A DNA stretch of 38,446 nucleotides, taken from contig SPJP01000020.1 in the NCBI GenBank assembly GCA_006844665.1, forward strand, positions 1 through 38,446, given 5' to 3'. Shown here one piece after another: positions 34,826 to 38,446 of the stretch. The position numbers were made by a program, and so were the translations under genes. The stretch is from Paracoccaceae bacterium (lineage in GTDB: Bacteria; Pseudomonadota; Alphaproteobacteria; Rhodobacterales; Rhodobacteraceae). The notes below the pieces were generated by a model. The model was not told where the DNA came from. It searched no databases and saw nothing but the letters and a program-made list of their open reading frames with translations. Position 1 is the stretch's first letter. Each line of letters begins with the position of its first letter.

Positions 34826-35674
34826 ATGAAGCTTCTTCGATTTGGCGCGCAGGGTGCCGAGAAACCGGCTGTTTTGGACGAAAACGGTGTGATCCGTGAT
34901 CTGTCCTCGGTGGTGGGCGATATCGCGGGCGAGGCTTTGTCTGCTGACGGGATTGCGCAGATTGCGGCGGTTGATCTGACCAAGCTGCCTGCCGTGTCTG
35001 CGGACGTGCGTCTGGGCCCTTGTGTCGCGGGAACTGGCAAGTTCATCTGTATTGGCCTGAACTATGCCGACCACGCCGCCGAAAGCGGTATGGATGTTCC
35101 GCCTGAGCCTGTGGTCTTTATGAAGGCCACCAGTGCGATTTGCGGGCCCAATGATCCGATCCTGATCCCGCGCGGGTCCGAGAAGACCGATTGGGAGGTC
35201 GAGCTGGCCGTGATCATCGGCAAACGGGCGAAATATGTGCGGGAAGAGGACGCGATGGACTATGTCGCGGGTTACGCCGTGACCAATGACGTGTCGGAAC
35301 GCAGCTATCAGTTGGAACGGGCGGGCAATTGGACCAAGGGCAAAAGCTGTGACAATTTCGGCCAACTTGGCCCATGGCTGGTGACGAAGGACGAGGTCGC
35401 AGACCCACAAAATCTGGGCATGTGGTTGTCTGTGAACGGCAAAAAGATGCAGGACGGATCGACCAAAACGATGGTCTACGGGGTGGCCCATCTGGTCAGT
35501 TACCTAAGCCAGTTTATGTCTTTGATGCCCGGCGACGTTATTTCAACCGGCACGCCCCCCGGTGTTGGAATGGGGCTGAAGCCACAGCAATTTCTGCGCG
35601 CCGGGGATGTGGTGGAACTGGGCGTCGAGGGGCTGGGCACGCAAAGGCAAGACGTCATTCCTGATCCTGAATAG
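34826..35674 (+). CDS. Fumarylacetoacetate hydrolase (FAH) family protein
   Basis: The 282-residue protein has the FAH catalytic domain from about residue 70: FICIGLNYADHAAESG, PVVFMKATSAICGPND, TDWEVELAVIIG with metal ligands E124 and E126, and VTNDVSERSYQLE with D155. KSCDNFGQLGPWLV and PGDVISTGTPPGVGMG complete the family. Members split or isomerise acylpyruvate-type acids, including 2,4-diketo-3-deoxy sugar acids and ureidoglycolate; the exact substrate is not readable. The closest style is the sugar acid type, which would fit the nearby LacI-type regulator, but this is weak. No clear ribosome binding site precedes the ATG. Confidence 0.88.
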   Translation: MKLLRFGAQGAEKPAVLDENGVIRDLSSVVGDIAGEALSADGIAQIAAVDLTKLPAVSADVRLGPCVAGTGKFICIGLNYADHAAESGMDVPPEPVVFMKATSAICGPNDPILIPRGSEKTDWEVELAVIIGKRAKYVREEDAMDYVAGYAVTNDVSERSYQLERAGNWTKGKSCDNFGQLGPWLVTKDEVADPQNLGMWLSVNGKKMQDGSTKTMVYGVAHLVSYLSQFMSLMPGDVISTGTPPGVGMGLKPQQFLRAGDVVELGVEGLGTQRQDVIPDPE

Positions 35675-35739
35675 GCGCTTTGTCTTTACCACCCAGCAGG
35701 CTAAGCATCCCTTTTAGGTTGTGTGCTGGGGGTTAAGTG

Positions 35740-36885
35740 ATGCCGAAAAAGATTGTAATCCTGCTTGATGGGACCTCGAACGAGATCAAAGCCGATCGTT
35801 CAAACATTCTTCGGCTGTACGGCACCTTACAAAAGTCTGACGAGCAGTTGGTGTATTATGACCCGGGCGTCGGCACATTTGGGGCCGAGCAGGCCTGGTC
35901 CCGCCTGACCCGCAAGGGGATCGAGGTTTGGGGCATGGCCACGGGCTGGGGTTTGGACGCCAATGTCAAAGAGGCCTACCGTTTTCTGGTCGAGAATTAC
36001 GAAAAGAGCGAAAAAGGCGCGCGGGACCAGATCCATATCTTTGGGTTTTCACGCGGTGCCTATTCGGCGCGGGTCCTGGCCGGGTTCATCCATGCGTTTG
36101 GCCTGTTGGAAAAGCGCAATCTGAACCTGCTGGATTATGTCTACCGCGCTTACAAGCGCATTGGCGAGGACGGGAACGAAGACAGTTTCGCGGAAATGCG
36201 GTTGCAAGAACGGGTTTTGCGGCCGGATCGACCCTCGATCCGGTGTTTGGGGCTGTTTGATACGGTGTCATCGGTCATCGAAAGCGGCGGCGTGCTGCCC
36301 CGGCTGCGTAAACATGCATTCACCGCCACCAATCCTTCGGTGGAGGCCGTGCGCCACGCGGTGGCGATATCGGAACGACGCACCATGTTTCGCCCGCAGC
36401 TTTGGCCCTTGGGGCAAAGCTTTAGCCAGAACAGGTTCAGCGCCAATGACGCCCTGCCCCAGGACGCCAAAGAGGTTTGGTTTACCGGATCCCACGGGGA
36501 TGTTGGCGGCGGCTATCCCGAGGCCACATCTGCATTGGCCAAGATCCCGTTGCACTGGATGATAGAGCAGACCAGCAAATTTGGGTTGGAGTTCAAGACC
36601 CGGACCGTGAATGAGATCGTGTTGGGTAAGCGCGAGGGCAAGCCCTACATAGCGCCTGACCCGAAAGCGCCAATTAACGATTCGATGGGGCTTGGCTGGC
36701 AATTCCTGGAATACCTGCCGCGCAAAGCGCCAGAGGGCACGATCCGCCAATCCGTACTAGGTTGGACAATCCCCGGATCAGAGCCACGGGTAATTCCGGA
36801 AGGCGCGCGCATTCATGCATCGGTACTGGCGCGGGATGACGTGCCCGAGAACTTACCGGACAGCTACCAGCAGGAAATCAGTTAG
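35740..36885 (+). CDS. DUF2235 alpha/beta-hydrolase (Tle1-like phospholipase family)
   Basis: The 381-residue protein matches DUF2235: it opens KKIVILLDGTSNEIK, then QLVYYDPGVGTFGAE, then IHIFGFSRGAYSARVLAG with the nucleophile S104 in GFSRG, followed by IRCLGLFDTVSSV and a C-terminal WFTGSHGDVGGGYPE with the likely catalytic Asp and His region. Some members are Tle1 lipase effectors of type VI secretion; others are housekeeping hydrolases of unknown role. No VgrG, immunity or secretion gene is nearby, so an effector role is not supported. GGGGG precedes the ATG. It is a single gene ending in a strong terminator. Confidence 0.85.
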   Translation: MPKKIVILLDGTSNEIKADRSNILRLYGTLQKSDEQLVYYDPGVGTFGAEQAWSRLTRKGIEVWGMATGWGLDANVKEAYRFLVENYEKSEKGARDQIHIFGFSRGAYSARVLAGFIHAFGLLEKRNLNLLDYVYRAYKRIGEDGNEDSFAEMRLQERVLRPDRPSIRCLGLFDTVSSVIESGGVLPRLRKHAFTATNPSVEAVRHAVAISERRTMFRPQLWPLGQSFSQNRFSANDALPQDAKEVWFTGSHGDVGGGYPEATSALAKIPLHWMIEQTSKFGLEFKTRTVNEIVLGKREGKPYIAPDPKAPINDSMGLGWQFLEYLPRKAPEGTIRQSVLGWTIPGSEPRVIPEGARIHASVLARDDVPENLPDSYQQEIS

Positions 36886-36902
36886 CCCGCTTTGTAAGGC
36901 GC

Positions 36903-36932
36903 GGGGGGCCTGGCAACCAAGCCCCCCTTATT
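36903..36932 (+). terminator. Terminator of the DUF2235 gene
   Basis: GGGGGGC at 36903-36909 pairs with GCCCCCC at 36921-36927, and TGG/CCA extends the stem inside the loop. TTATT follows. It lies 17 bases after the DUF2235 stop and just before the stop of the convergent surface-protein gene, so it could serve both strands. Confidence 0.75.
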
Positions 36933-36934
36933 CC

Positions 36935-38446
36935 TTAGAACTTCCAGTCCACCCGCAGCTGCAGGCCGTAGGATTGGTAATTGTCTGCGAACAGGCCATC
37001 GTAATAACCGGACAAAGACGTGCGCACATCGTTCAGGCTTAGATAGTTAAAGCCCAAATCCAAGCGCATTCTGGCGTCTTCATGGACGACTTGCTGGCCT
37101 GCGGACAGGCCCTCGGTCGAGTTGAAGCGGCCCGAAAAGCCCCCGGTCAGCAGAAAGTCCCCTTCCCAGATATCCAGAGGCTTGGCGAAATCTGCGCCGA
37201 TGGCCAGTTCGGTGAAGGCTACTTTTTGGCCGGGGACCAGGTTGCCCAAGCTATCGGTGTAGTCGTCTGTGACGTCCGACGCGTGGGACAAGGTCAGGCT
37301 GGGGCGCCAGGTGATGTCGGGCAAGATCATCTCGCCTGTCACGCGGCTGGTGACCATCACGCGGTTCGATGTGTAATCATCACTATAGGTGCCGAACGGC
37401 GAGACCGTGTTATAGGACCGGCCTGCTAGGGCAGACAGTTCGAAATACAGTGGCTGGGATGGGTGCCTAGCGACCATATAGGGGCCAACGAACCAACCTG
37501 TGCCTTCCGTGACCGCCGCGCCAGAGGTCGCGCGGGCATAGTCCAGCTGCACCATGCCGCCGACCATCAAGTTATCGCTTAGAAACTCGTGATAGCCAAA
37601 GGCTGTATGGGCGTAATCCGTGTCTTCGACCCCGATATTGGACCAGGCCAGCTTGCCCCGGAACCAGGCGTTTGACCCGGCTTTGGTTTGGAAATCCAAA
37701 ACGCCATGGCCGCGGGTCACATTGGCATTAAAGCCGCCGCCGATGCCTTGGGTCATGAAATTGGTGGTGTTGGGCTGGTTCGAGATTAGGTTGCTGGCCC
37801 GAGAGTTGATGTAGTCTTTGACCATCTCGCGGGTGACTTCGACTGTGTTGTCTTTAACCACCAAATCATTGCTGGCGGTGCTAGCGTTGCCAGCCAAATC
37901 TGCCGCCGCCCCTGCTGCGACAGAGATCGCGACATCGCCGCCACCGTTTGGAGTGATGGTCGCGGTATAGACGGTAGGGCCGCCTGCCAAACCGCTGGCC
38001 GATGCGTTGGTGATTGTGATATCCGTCAGGTCAAAGCCGGTCACTGCCTCGGAAAACGTGAAGGTCGCTGTGAACGGATCGGTGCTGGTGGTTTCGGCCA
38101 CGCTGGCGGTAATTGCGGGCGTCGGGGCCGTGCCGTCATGGGAACCTGTCGCGGCATTGGAGGCCAGGTTGTCATTGCCGGCGGCATCGGTGAACATCCC
38201 TGCCGCGACGCTGACACCGATCGCCCCGTCTGCAATGGGCGTGACCGTTGCCAGGAACTGCTTTTTGTCGCCCTGATCCACCAACGAATCCACGGTTAGG
38301 TTCACCAGGGTCAAATCAGCGGCAACAAAGTTTGTTGTTTCCTCGCTGGTCGTGATCATCACGGTGCGTTGGCCGTTCAATGGCCCTTGGAAGGTGCCGA
38401 CCGTAACCGTTGGCGGCGTTGTGTCGAACACGGCTGTCACTTCGTT
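36935..38446 (-). CDS. Outer-membrane beta-barrel protein with Ig-like repeats (5' truncated)
   Basis: Only the last 503 codons are in the window; the frame runs off the right edge, and the GTG at 38440 is internal. The visible N-terminal part is two or more bacterial Ig-like repeats of about 90 residues, with unit pattern TFSEAVTGFDLTDITITNAS, VYTATITPN, and VAAGAAADLAGNAS. A linker (EVTREMVKDYINSRASNLIS) leads to an autotransporter-like beta-barrel of about 270 residues (SNAWFRGKLAWSNI, FGYHEFLSDNLMVGGMVQLD, MRLDLGFNYLSLNDVRTSLSG) ending in WKF, the aromatic terminus of outer-membrane proteins. The likely role is a surface adhesin or similar protein. The signal peptide and most repeats lie outside. 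Confidence 0.85.
   Translation of the reverse strand, partial: NEVTAVFDTTPPTVTVGTFQGPLNGQRTVMITTSEETTNFVAADLTLVNLTVDSLVDQGDKKQFLATVTPIADGAIGVSVAAGMFTDAAGNDNLASNAATGSHDGTAPTPAITASVAETTSTDPFTATFTFSEAVTGFDLTDITITNASASGLAGGPTVYTATITPNGGGDVAISVAAGAAADLAGNASTASNDLVVKDNTVEVTREMVKDYINSRASNLISNQPNTTNFMTQGIGGGFNANVTRGHGVLDFQTKAGSNAWFRGKLAWSNIGVEDTDYAHTAFGYHEFLSDNLMVGGMVQLDYARATSGAAVTEGTGWFVGPYMVARHPSQPLYFELSALAGRSYNTVSPFGTYSDDYTSNRVMVTSRVTGEMILPDITWRPSLTLSHASDVTDDYTDSLGNLVPGQKVAFTELAIGADFAKPLDIWEGDFLLTGGFSGRFNSTEGLSAGQQVVHEDARMRLDLGFNYLSLNDVRTSLSGYYDGLFADNYQSYGLQLRVDWKF

Noticed and set aside
35740-36885. DUF2235 gene as a type VI secretion effector with immunity partner
   Set aside because: No adjacent immunity, VgrG, PAAR or Tss genes are present; only the hydrolase family can be stated.

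Overview
The window looks like chromosomal DNA of a marine alphaproteobacterium of the order Rhodobacterales (Roseobacter group). The main pointers are a CcrM-type GANTC methyltransferase, a DUF4170-waaA-lpxK operon, DciA (DUF721), an IalB-family protein, and a serA/serC/serB cluster whose serC leader resembles the alphaproteobacterial serC RNA motif. This placement is inferred from gene content; no species call is possible. Most of the window is ordinary housekeeping DNA with tightly packed genes. There is no prophage, insertion sequence, CRISPR array or rRNA.

Layout. 1-4189: the end of a response regulator with its terminator, a membrane-anchored endonuclease/exonuclease/phosphatase protein, exonuclease III, a thioredoxin-TPR co-chaperone, a LON-domain protein and Trm112. 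4257-6787: the Kdo/lipid A operon DUF4170-waaA-lpxK. 6801-9202: a perfect palindrome, then dciA-dsbA on the minus strand, divergent from mutY. 9251-12353: alkane monooxygenase alkB, then rnhB and ccrM on the minus strand; the ccrM leader carries four GANTC sites and a perfect DnaA box. 12498-14320: small exported proteins, a membrane-anchored winged-helix regulator and a previously uncalled 57-residue ORF. 14474-18362: serine biosynthesis (serA, serC on minus, serB on plus), with four helically phased repeats in the serA leader. 18370-21316: an asparaginase II family protein, an IalB-family protein and rlmN. 21634-26847: a small conserved-looking protein, a LOG-family protein, and lysine/diaminopimelate genes dapD and dapE, with a degenerate Hint-domain gene between them on the opposite strand. 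26866-32473: RNase R, a lytic transglycosylase and TypA/BipA. 32484-34301: a LacI-type regulator coupled to a PAP2 phosphatase. 34638-38446: tRNA-Arg(CCT), a FAH-family hydrolase, a DUF2235 hydrolase and the C-terminal part of an Ig-like/beta-barrel surface protein.

How the genes fit together. Serine synthesis is complete here: 3-phosphoglycerate dehydrogenase, aminotransferase and phosphatase. WaaA and LpxK act in the same inner-membrane stage of lipopolysaccharide assembly. DapD and DapE are two steps of the succinylase route to meso-diaminopimelate. CcrM sits behind rnhB, with promoter signals that fit cell-cycle and methylation control.

The best candidates for something undescribed are four. 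One is the two-gene unit at 13159-14119: a small exported protein overlapping a two-transmembrane protein with a C-terminal OmpR-like winged helix, a ToxR/ToxS-like arrangement with inverted topology. The second is the 11-bp-phased ACCGAC array in front of serA. The third is the dense GANTC plus DnaA-box leader of ccrM. The fourth is the Hint-domain protein that lacks its nucleophilic cysteine.
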